Origin: Lepidodermella squamata
Taxonomy: Eukaryota; Gastrotricha
Reading direction: 5' to 3'
Length of the DNA: 64,000 nt
Assembly: GCA_047495785.1 (NCBI GenBank)
Contig: JBLDXI010000074.1
Location: forward strand, 62,001 to 126,000
Made by a program: the position numbers and the translations under genes. Below the pieces are notes generated by a model. That model saw only the letters and a program-made list of their open reading frames with translations. It was not told where the DNA came from and searched no databases. This document shows, piece by piece, positions 46,301 to 58,300 of this stretch. The stretch's first letter is position 1. Each line of letters begins with the position of its first letter.

Positions 46301-49300
46301 TAAATCCTCGCCATATGGAGGTTCAGCCAAACGAAAGCCGGCCGATAACGATTTCAGCGTATTGCGACGACGCTCGTCCAGTGACTGAATCGTTCACTGT
46401 CGAGGCAATTGTTGGTAAACACGGCGCGAAAATTTTGCTCTTCAAATTTGACTTTAGCGCCGATTTCGTCAATCCAATTCTCAATATTCTGCCTAAACAG
46501 CTGTATTTCCGAATTGATCGATACCCTGGGTCGACTTTGACCGAACAACTGGCTAAATTAGCCCTGCAAAACATGACGCCGTTGCCCTTGACCCTAACAA
46601 TGACCCTACCTAACCCTTTCCACATTCTACCAGCGATTGAAGGTGGCTTGGATCAAAGTTTGACTCAGGTTGAAAATGGCGAAAAATTCGTTCGGCATTT
46701 GAAGCCTGACGAGGGCGTTGAACTCGATGTTCAGTTTAACATCGCCGATAAGGCCGATCAATACTCGGCGATTTTCGACGAAACCGTGACGGTAACGTTT
46801 GAAGAACATCCAACTGAAGAAAATTTCCGAGTTCGCGGCGAAGTTTTCTTCCCGAATTTATCCTTCGATCGAACTGTTGTCGATTTCGGTTGTATTGTTA
46901 ACGACACTGAGGTGACGCAAATCGTCAGTATGACGAATACAAGTCCGATGGATGTTAAATATCGGTGGTATTTCTTGATTGATGGCCAGCCGATAAGTTT
47001 TAACCCTGATATTGAGAAATTGATGGAGGGATTCACGACAGTCCCGGCGGTTCCTCTTAAGCCAGTTGCGTCTTCTCATAAGGAATTATCAGGGCTAACA
47101 ACCGCGTTTGGCGAAGTCCAGGATCAGGAAAACGGGGACGGATTTTCGCCGATTAAATTCACCCAGGGTGATGCGGAGGGTACCGTTGAGGGTGAGCCGG
47201 AAGCTGAATCCGAGCATCACGTTAGCCAGGAGAATCAAGAAGGCCAGGAACAGGGTTTCCTTCAGATGTTGAACCAAAACGGGGAGAAGGAGGAAAAGTA
47301 CCAGAATGAAGCTATGGAGAAAGACCTAACCCCTCCAACCGACCAAAACACTGACCAAAACCTCGGACCTAGGGCTCATACTATGATGGAGGGGGCAAGT
47401 CCTGATGTTATGGATGATTCAGCTCGGATTCCACCTTTAGCCCTCCACCGAGCTAGAACTACCCTTCAACTCCATTCCAGGACATCAATGGCCCCTCATG
47501 GCTTCAAATCAACCTATAGAAAGCGGATTATCAACGAAAATCTCGCTTCACTGATGCAGAACCCATTCGGCCCGAAAGAGCCTAACGTAGCTATTGAAGA
47601 AGTTTTCGACATTCGCCCGTTATTTGGGACATTGAAGCCAGGCGAAACTGAACGCGTTACCTTCGCATTTTTCGGCCACGCTTTCGTTAACGGTCGCGTT
47701 AAGGCGATTTGCGAGGTAGTTGGCGGTCCTAAGTACGAGATGCAGCTATGCGGCCAGGCTTCATTGATGAAGTACGAACTCGACCAGTTTGAAATCGATT
47801 TCGGATCGTTCAATTTCGATACAGTCGGCGAGAGGACGTTTCACATTATCAACAGCGGTGATGTTGGGTTTAATTTCACGATTTCGCCTAATAATTGCCC
47901 GTTAATTGACGAGGGATTCATTCAAGTCCAGCCTGGTTGCATCAAAGTTAGCCCTGTTAGCGGGTATCTAGCCGGGAATAGTAAACAAGCCGTTAAGGTT
48001 CAATATCTCCATGGAATGCCAGATTTTTTCGTCAAGTCGTTCAAGCTTCAAGTCGCTCATTTCCCGCCTGAAATCGTGCAAATTTTCGGCGAAGCGTCCT
48101 ACCCTAGAGTCGCGTTGAATTTGCCGTTTTTCGACGAGGAAAGCGTCTACCGGCCACTGGCGAAGAAAGTTCGCGATTTGGTCGAAAGCGAACGCCCGAA
48201 AACGTTTTACCCCAGCGGAAATTTCGCCCCAAGTGAAGATGAAGTTCAGGCTGAAGTCGAGAAAATGTTGATCAAAGACTTGCTAGCTCTGAATGGGTCC
48301 TTTGTCCTAAAAACTGGCACTGGCATTCGAAGGCCGCGAATTCTGGACTATTTGCTCGATTTTGGTCACGTTATTATGGGTGCGATTCGGACGAAGTACA
48401 TCAAGATTACTAACGCTGGGCAAGCTCCGGTTTCGATCAACTTTGACTGCAAAGCTCTGTCGAAGAAAGGATTTCAGGTAGGACCCTCAAAATTAAATAA
48501 ATTCCTTACAAATCTCGATAAATTGAAGCAAAATTACTCTTTTTGCAAGATTGGCATGATTTGCAAATTCCAAAATAAATTTAATTTAATTTAATTTTCG
48601 GTGAAATGAACTTTGAAAAATTAATTAATTAATATGAATTTAAATTTAGTGAAATTGAAATTTTCTAATTGAATTCCTTGAATGTCAAATTATGTGGGAA
48701 ATCGATTTTTATGGATAATACGATGATTAACCCTTGAAATTATTTTTCTCTTCTCCAGATTGAGGTGGATCGGATTCGAAATTTGCCTCCTGGCGAAACT
48801 CTGGACGTAATGGTCGGTTTCGACCCACGTTGGGCTAACCTTGAATTCGGCCCAGTCGAGGCCCACCTACCCCTCGAAGTCAGCGATGGCCTTGAATACT
48901 ACATCCACTGCCGGGCTAACGTCACCATGCCAGAGTTCATTTTCAACCAAACCGTCGTCAGTTTTGAAGAGGTCCGAGTCGGCGAGGTGAAACTCATCAC
49001 CATTCAAATGATCAATTCAAAAGAAATCCCGTGCGAATGGAGCGTTGTTAGCCGATCGGCGCTAGACGCGGTTAAAATTGATAAACACGTCCCGCTTCAC
49101 CTGCGCAAAAAAGCGATCAAAGCCGCGTTGCAATCGAAACCGCCTAATGTTTTCGAAATTTTACCATCAAGCGGAATTTTACTACCCGGCCAGCGGTTTA
49201 ACGTCCAGGTGAAATTCATGCCCTTGGAAGAGCGGGCTTATGACGACAAAATCACGGTTAAAGTCAATCAAAGCAGTACTAGGGTGACTCTGCAATGCCG

Positions 49301-52300
49301 TGGGAGTGGCATGGAGCCGCGGATAGAGTTCGACCCGACTCTGGTCACCCTAGGCCCGATCTTACCGCACAGCTATGGCGACGAGAAGGACGTGATTATT
49401 CGAAATCCTTGCCCATTCCCGATCGAAATCTACAATTTGGAGCATGATAAACAATATTTGCAAGACGAGCAAATTTTGCGCTTAGTCCGCGGCTGGGATG
49501 CGAACAGTTTGTTGTTGCTACCCCCTAGACCGGCTGGGGACCGTTTACCGAGTGAATTGCTCGAGTATTATGACGATCATTTGCGCAAGTTGAGCGATGT
49601 TGAAAAGTCTGAATTTGAGGCGGCCATGTATGGAACGGCGCCGTCTTTGCCGTCAGCTGCTGCTACGACCGCAACAGTCGTGGTTCCGCCTGAAGGATCG
49701 CCGACTGCTGACCGCGACGACGCTTTCATTATGCCGGGTGCGAAATCGGAAAAGGCCGATGCAAGCTCTGAAGGCAAGTTTTCTTAAATTTCGAGCTTTT
49801 ACTACGGAATTGGGCAATTTTCTTTTAGGTTATAAAGCTGAAAGTTCTCAAGTTTAAATTCTTAATTAAATTCAAGCTATTGAAAAATTCGAATTTTTGC
49901 AACTTTTTAAAACACGAAATTGTTGATTTTACAATTGACCACACTTTCGAATATTGATATGTTTTCAAGTCACTTTTGAGTTTTTTGAAATAAGTGATTT
50001 ATTTATTATATTATTAAAATTTACAAAGTGAGTAATAATTGAGCGATTATTTACACAAGCGCTTGATTAGGAAATAGAGAACAATGATAGCGAAGTTAAC
50101 GTAAATTTTCGGAGCGACGATTCGGAAGCTGAGTTTGACTTCGTAGATTCGATTTTCGTGTTGCTGATCGTCGAAATTCGTCAATTCGTAATTGATTTCG
50201 ATCGTTCGACTGATCACGTGGCCGCCCTGCCAAATTACCGGGACATCCGGGTTTAAAGCCGGGTAATAATCATCCGCAATGCGGCGAAATTCTGCACCGA
50301 TTTCTTGCAATATCTGAAAAAAAATTACAAATTCAAAATTATTTATCCAAAATTATGCAAACAAATTACCTGGATAGGTGAGAATTGGCCGTCATTCATT
50401 TTTGGTTGATGAGGCGTGGTAATTAAGCTAGTTAATTTTGCGCGTTAATTAACGATCTTGCACTTGCGGCAAAAATAGCAATAAATGAGCGCTTTATAGC
50501 CATTGCTTTACTCTTATGCATCCGCATATACCCAGGTATGTAAAACAATACATGCACTAATGATATAAATGTTATTAGTAATTGAATCACGTGCTAAGTG
50601 GTTAATTAGTTGAGTCTCTCGAAGCAAAATAAAAGCGGCCAGGGTGTCGTAAAACTTAACGATTTTGCGCGTCAAAGGTGCGCACCGGCTCATAAACTAG
50701 GCGCGGTTTAATTGCCATCCAATAAAAGTGTCGACCGCCTCACTTTTTTGTGTACTCGCTTACCTGTCGCGGGCGCCGGATCGACGGGTCGTAAATCATT
50801 ATCCGCATTTATGGCGTGGCCAGGTGTTGCGAGGCGTCAGGTGCGCTCTTCAAGACATTGTACTCAAGTCGAGGATTATTGACCTGCCAATAAGGACTCG
50901 CAGAGAAAGATCGTAAATTTCTCACTCCATTAGCCTATTTTAATGAGATAAACAATAAAAAATGGACAATTTGTGACTGTCATAGTCTATTGCCTTTTAT
51001 GATGTCACCTGCATTGACATTAATAGATTTAGCCGTAAAATAGATGAGAGACTGACTCGTGAAATTGGGAATAATGATTACTTGAGACGAGAAGATAAGG
51101 AATGACAGGGTACAGGAAAAAAAATTAATCTGTATCAGACCAAAAATCAGAATATTCGGGTTGGCGGATCTCGGAATTTTAAGCCAGACGGAGTTACAGC
51201 GTGTCCCATAAGTAACGCTAGCAAAGATGATACACGGAAAAGGGTTCAGAAACTCTATATAATGAGAAACGAATGGCCAGAAAGTTTTTAGAAAAATTGA
51301 AAAAAACACGAGAATAGTAATCAATTATGCCACTTTTTAATGGGATTAAAAAAGTTCGGAGAAATTTGGTCCAACCGAGAAAAATACCGAAAATTACCGA
51401 ACCAGTTACCATCGGGGTTTTCCGGGTTTTCTCCGGTAAATTGCGCATTTCTACGGTTGAATTGGGATAAAAGATGGGAAATTTTCTCGATGGGTTTATT
51501 TTGAAAAATTAGCTGAATTTTCTACAAAATATATCCAACTTAAAAATAGTTGCGCAACTTCTGGGACACGCTGTGATGACAACAACGTTTAGGAAATTTG
51601 TTAATTAATTCTGAATCATTTAAAAAAGAACGGAAGTATTTATAATCTAAATAATCATAATTTCCTGTATAATTCGGAATAAAAAATAGCCATAGCGATT
51701 AAATTTTATTTCGATTTTATTTATCGGCGCTTTACTCTCTAAAAATGTTATTTTTTCTACTTACAGAAGTCATGAAAGATGTTGGCGAGTTGGAACTGAC
51801 CCCAGTAACGCGATCAATCGCCAGGTACCTCGGCATCGACCTGTCTCCCGAAGGTCGGACCGCACGAAACCGGCGCGGCATAACCATCGTAATCAACGGC
51901 CCGCCGAAATCCGGCCGGTCAACCCTGGCACAACAACTAGCCGCCAACTACAATGGCGCGTTGCTCACAATCGACGGCGTTGTAACGGAAGCAATCATCC
52001 GTGGCACAACCCCAGCGGCCATTCGAGCCCGTGAAATGTGCCAGGAGGCGGCAAGACGGCGATTGGAGGAAATTCGCGCCGCGGAAGAGGCCGCGCAACA
52101 AGCCGCGATGCTAGCCGAGGGTGTTTTATTACCTCCTGGCCTGCCCGGGCAGAGTAAAGACGCTAATCTCGGCCACGGTCATGGCAACCTGCGAAAACCG
52201 TCCAGTTTAGCCGATCAGCGAAAACCAGCCCGTGGCGGCCAGCAGCAGGCGCAACAAGCTCAACAAGCCCAACAGGCTGAGCAGCAAATCATTCAAGCCA

Positions 52301-55300
52301 GCGCATTTGCGCCCGAGCCGCGTTTTCTCGATGTCCCATCCGAAGTTGGCGGCGATTCTGGCCTGATGTCCGTTATTCTACCCGAAGATATGCTGATCGA
52401 TATTTTGAGCGAGCGATTTCAGAGCGTTGATTGCTACGAAGGCATGATTATCGATAGTTTGGACACCCTGTTTCTGCCGACTCCTCTCCACGCCAGCCTA
52501 TGCATTCTCAAGGCCTTGAATAATCGCAAATATCTTTATTTCGTCACCTTGAAATTGGACATGTTGACCCTGAAAGAACGCGAGCGAAAGGTCAAAGAAG
52601 AACAAGGTAATAATTTATCAATTATTTTAAAAAAATTATTAAATTTTGAAATTTGAAATTGTATTCAAAAAATATTAATTTCAAATTTTTCAAAGTACCG
52701 AATTTTATCAACATTTTTCGATTATTTTATAGAAAAATTGGACAAGGAACGCGAAGAACTGGAGCGAAAATGGCTTGATGAAATGGACGAAGAAGAGTAT
52801 GAACTGTTGACTCCAGAAAAACGAGCCGAAGTCGACTATAAACGGCTCTGTATTAAACGTGAGCGAATGCAACGTGAGCGTGAAGCCGCTGAAATCGAAC
52901 GGCAAAAGCGTGAGGCCTTGGAGGCTGAGCAACGGCGACTTGAAGAAGAAAGGTTTGAAAATTTATCAAATAAAATGTTAAAATGCGATTAAAATCTCAT
53001 TAAAATCGACATCTGATAGAGATGACAGCAGGCAAGTGACGCATTTCTCTTTCAGTTGACATGAATTTTTATTTCGAATTTTTGAAATCACCATCTCATT
53101 TACTGCTTGAAATTTTCAATAATTTGTTTTCTAACCCTGATCCTCCTTTCAATAAACGAAATTTCCGATGATTTTTAGAAATGCCAAGAAGAAGAAAAAG
53201 CCAGGAGAAATTGCGGCCAAGGACCCGAAAGCGGGAGCCGCTGCACCCGGAGCACCCGGCGCCAAGAAACCCGGCGAACCCCCGGCTAAGGACGCAAAAG
53301 ACCCGAAAGATCCAAAAGAAAAGGACAAAGATAACCGCGATAGCAAGGCTGGTAAGCGAGACGAGCCGCCCAAAGCTCCCCCAGGAGTCACCCTGACGAA
53401 ACCTGGAGAGCCTCTGAAGGGCCAGCTCTCCGTTCAACCGGGTGCCACGCCGGGTACTGATAAACTCCAGATACCAGGTGCGTCGGAGGAAGATGATAAG
53501 AAGAAGAAGAAACCAGTCCCTGGTAAGGGTGAAGAGGCCGCTGTGGTAATGGGTGACCAGGCGCCCCCAGTCCCGGAGCCACCGAGCCCAGCCGAACAGG
53601 CGCTGATCGCCCGATTCCGGTGTTTCGACCATTTTCTGCCTGAAATTTGCGATTTACTCGACCAATGGGATAGGTCGACTTTGACAGCCATCCATATGGT
53701 CCCAACTATGGACGGCGATCACGACCACCCACCTTCAGCCGCTCAACCTGTCCGCCGCAACAAAGGTGGCCGGCAAGACCCGAAGGAAAAAGATTCCAAA
53801 GAAAAAGAGAAAGAAAAGGACAAAGACAAGGATAAGGATAAGGACAAGCATGACAAGCATCGGGGTACCGGGGCTAATACCACAGCTGATCAAGCCGCCT
53901 CAGTTGCCGATCGCCAACATGCAGAGGTAAGTAACACATTTTTTGACCTAGATATAGACAATTGCTAAAGAATCGCTGTTAATCATAAAAAATTCGAAAA
54001 ATTGAAAATGTCTTGGAAATTAGGTCATTTTTTTATGATTGATAGCGATCATCACAAACCAGTTTGCCGTTAATTTTAATATTTCATTTTGTTTTCATTT
54101 ACAAGCTTGAAATACCAAAGTTGCCTAAACGGCGTCAAAGTGTGATGTCCGTAGAAAATCCGCTTTCTTATAGAACGGTTTTACCCTCACCCGTAATAAC
54201 GGTATAATACCTATATTTGATGATTTTTTAAAAATATTAGTCCGGCGTGCTTACATTATACTATGGATTTTTATTAGTCTATTTACAAAAATTTCGCACG
54301 TATTTGTCTGCTTTTACCTGTACTTTTTACAAGCTTTTTGGATCTCATGTCTTTGGATCTGGATTGAACCTGCAACTTTGTGTGCTTTAAAAACTAATTG
54401 TTCTTATTTTAATTGTTTTTTTTCATTTTTTTCCTACAGAGCCGTATTGATGACTACAACGAGGCTAGTAAATCGAGCAGCCAGCATACTGAAATCGGAG
54501 TGCCTAATGTGGTACTCGATTGCGGCCTCGAGCCTCACCCAACCGTTGAAAAGGTGACAACGGCCGGGAAAATGCCGACCCGCCAAGAAATTTTGGACGG
54601 CCTTGGAATCGGAAATAAAGGCCCTCCTATCCCACCACCTGTTGTCCTAAGTGTGGTGAATTATCCAATTAAGCGAAAACCGCCACCAGCTGAGTTCGAT
54701 CTGCACTACACCTTTGTCCAAATTCCGGGTATGCCTGGTTCGGATTTGACCCTGGATGCCGAGGGTCGTGGGTCAGATTCGGTTAGCATGGCGGCTACTG
54801 AAGCACCAACTGCACCTTCAACTCCGCCGAAATCGCGTCGAGAAACTGCGAAGGATAAGGAAAAGAAGGGCAAAGATGATAAGGAGGAGAAGGTCAAAAC
54901 TGGCAAGTCCGATAAAGATTCGACCAAATCAGGCGATACTAAGGACAGCAAGAAAGGTTCGATTTCTTTTTATTAAATTTTTTTGTTTATTAAATCATTT
55001 ATCGGGAAGGCTATACAGCTGTTTCACATTCATCTTCGCTGACGTCGATTGAGACGTCAGCAGATGAAGCAGGTAAAAATAATTCGAAAAGAAGCAGACG
55101 GCATGAAAATTACTCACCCGCATGATATTTTAGAAAAATCACGGAAAATTCAGAAAAAACTCGGCATTTTTCCCCTTTTCATAAAAATTGAAAAATTCGA
55201 GAAAACACAGTACCTGTAACTTGCATGAATTTTTATTAATTATTTGTGAATACATTTAATTTATTTTTCAATTCATTTATTTTAGGAACAACTTCAACCG

Positions 55301-58300
55301 GGGCTGCTGCTGCGGGTAAGAAAGCCCGAGGAAGGGCGACTACCGTCTCGCCCCCACCTGGAGCTGATGGCGCCGATGGTACTATGACTGGTGATTTGGA
55401 GGGCGGTGGAAATCGCGGTATCCCTGTCACAAATTTCAGGTGGATCATTCCGCCAAAAGGCGAAGCTGTGATGCGGTAAGTAAAGCCTAAAATGGTCAGA
55501 ATTAGGAAAAATGAATTAAATCGGAAATTTCGATTTTGAGTTTGTTCTTCGGAATTTGAAAATTCGAAAATCGAAAATCGAAACTTCAAAATTCGAATTT
55601 AAATTATTGACATTTTTTTGATTGCGCTGAAAAATTCGGAAACTTAACGAAAATTAGATTTTTTTAATTTAAAAATTGATCTAATAATTTTATAAAAATT
55701 TTTTTTCTCCAGAATTCACTTCCATAGCGATGACACTGGCCAATTCGATCAAGTCTACAATTTCGAAATCATGGGCACATCCCGTAAATACCAGCTATTC
55801 CTCCGCGGAATCGCCTGTTTTCCAAGCATCTGCAAAGAACCACGCGTTCTATTCCCGAATCGCAAAAAGAACCGCGCCAAGGACGAAATCGTGTGTAAAA
55901 AGTACGTCATACAGGAGGAGCTATTCGACTTTGGCCCTTTGCTGATCGGTAAATCACGCGATGGTTTCAAAGACGCGAGCCGTTTCCCTGAAAACAGTTC
56001 AACTTTCGTCATCATGAACAACAAATCAATCGACGCTGAATGCACTTTCTGCTTCTTAAACGACGCTAAGGGCGATATTTTCTTGCTAAATCCGCCTCAA
56101 ATGACGTTGAAGCCGAACGAGCAGCAAGAATTGAAGGTATGGGCCTTCCCGAGAACGGTCGGCGAATTTGAGGACACCCTGGTTTGCTGTGTCCGGGAGA
56201 ACCCGGAGCCTGTTACCTGGAAGCTGCGCTGCTTCGGCGCTAGGCCTGAGCTAGAATTGGACAAGAAATTGCTGGCGTTCGAGAAAATTCTACTTTTCCG
56301 AAAGGAGACAAAATCAGTCACCCTGCGTAATAAAACCCTGATACCAGTCGCGTGGAGGTTAACCGGCCTCGACGCCCTGGGTGACGATTTTTCAGTCGCC
56401 TCAGACTCCGGGATCATCCAACCCCGATCTGAGTACCAGCTCCATTTGCATTTCAAAGCATCCCGCCCTGTTATTTTACAGAAAAAGTACATCCGCATCG
56501 AAATCTCTGATGCGGAAAATGTGCTGGGTGTCATTCAAACCGAGTCGATCCAAGTTCAGGCCGAGTGTTACGACGTAGCCCTGGATTTGATGTTCCCGAA
56601 AGAGCGGGGCGGTCAAGATTACCTGGATTTCGGGACATTGCGCGTCAATGCGGAAGACAAGCAGCAGTTGACATTGAAAAATCGTGGGAAATACGAATTT
56701 CAGGTCCTTTTCGACCTAGTTCAACCCGAGGGCGTTAAAATGCCTGATGTTAAATCGTTGTTCCAAATCATCCCAGCGCATGAAACTCTACCAGCCACGG
56801 CTTCGAAGACAATAACCGTTGTTTTCTGCCCGAAACAAGAGGTCAAAATTTTGGATGCGCCGATAATTAAATGCTACATAAAGGAGCCAAGTCAACCGGA
56901 ACAGAGCCAGAAAATCGGTGAAATTACGATTAAAGTCTCAGGCCGGTCGCTTTATTCGAAATACCGCCTAACCCCATCGACTGATATCAATTTTGGCACG
57001 TTGTTGGTCAACGCAAGGAAATCAACGAAATTCACGATTGAAAATACGGGCGAATTCGAGTTTAAATACACGATTTTTTCGGTGTCGCCCAAGGCGCCGG
57101 CTGATGCGAATAAACAGGCGGCGAATGCGGCGCAAAAAGCTGGCCGGGGCCTGGCGTCGCGTGTTTCGTCGCGAAGTATCAAAGATGGAACGGTGACTGG
57201 CAGTGTTCAGGCGATTGATAAGTCGCAGTTGATAACGCAGACGAGATTGGCCGTGGATATGTTCACGATTGCGCCTGGTTTCACGTCGACGCCGATTCCG
57301 CCGAATTCTTACCAGGAAATCACTGTCGAGTGCCTGGCTGACCGGGAAGGAAAATCTGAAACGGTTTGTGCCACTTGAATTTTAAAATGGCAAATTCATT
57401 TTGATTAGTGAAGTCATCATTCATAGTTGTAGCCGGTTTAAATTGAATTAGTTTGACGCTCAACATTGGAAAGAAGCATCAGATCGCTCTTGTGATGAAT
57501 GTGATCTTTGCTGATTTTGAGTCATGGATACCTTGAATGGTTTCCACCTTTTTTCGACAATCTCTGTAAATTTCGCGCAAACTTGAACGCGGTAAATTTC
57601 ACTTTACGAGATGCACACGGCAAGCATTTTACTGAAATACTATATTCACTCGGATCATAGGTCATAGGTATATTGAATATTTCCCAACACCATCAAACAT
57701 GATAAGCTTGGCGAAAATTCCTGACTCCAAAACCCCACACTGGTTTCCTCAAAGCGAGAGTTAATAGCCGTACTCATTATTTCATGCAAGGCTTGCTCCA
57801 TATTTAACGGCCTCCTTTAATGTTTCCTTTAATGGCCAACTGGGGATTATCAGGGCTACCGTCGACTAAGAGACGGGCTGAGGGTTCCTCGAGTGAGAGC
57901 CTTGCAGAGGGTTCATCGAGTGAGAGACGGGCAGAGGGTTCATCGATCGAGAGACGGGCAGAGGGTTCCTCGAGTGAGAGCCTTGCAGAGGGTTCATCGA
58001 TCGAGAGACGGGCAGAGGGCTCCTCGAGTGAGAGCCTTGCAGAGGGTGCATTCCAAGCGGCCCGGATGGAGCTTGCTGGATTAGCGCTCCACACTGCTAC
58101 TGCTGCCTGAGAGTATCAAGTAGTTGTTGCATTCAAACTGAGCCCTATCAGCTAAAGAAACTTACTATAAGCAGCATTGCATCCAAGGCCTTGCTCATTC
58201 TTCTAGAAGTGGGTAAACGGGAAATAATATTTTAGATAATGAAGCATGCATAGCATACCTTCTAATTTATAGGCCGGGCCGATTCAACTTTGCATCTGTA

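Larger units (their letters stand above)
49774..51766 (+). other. HYDIN intron 2: GC-AG intron hosting an antisense gene and a TIR element
   Basis: The donor is GAAG followed by GCAAGT at 49774, not GT. Exon 2 ending there in phase 1 joins exactly to the exon at 51767 (SSE then VMKDVGELE). GC-AG is the commonest non-canonical intron class. The 2 kb interior contains the BH3-like gene and a TIR element; the rest (50400-51190) has no other recognisable content. Confidence 0.75.

Noticed and set aside
46323-47813. Antisense frames opposite HYDIN exon 1
   Set aside because: Shadows of a strongly supported coding exon.
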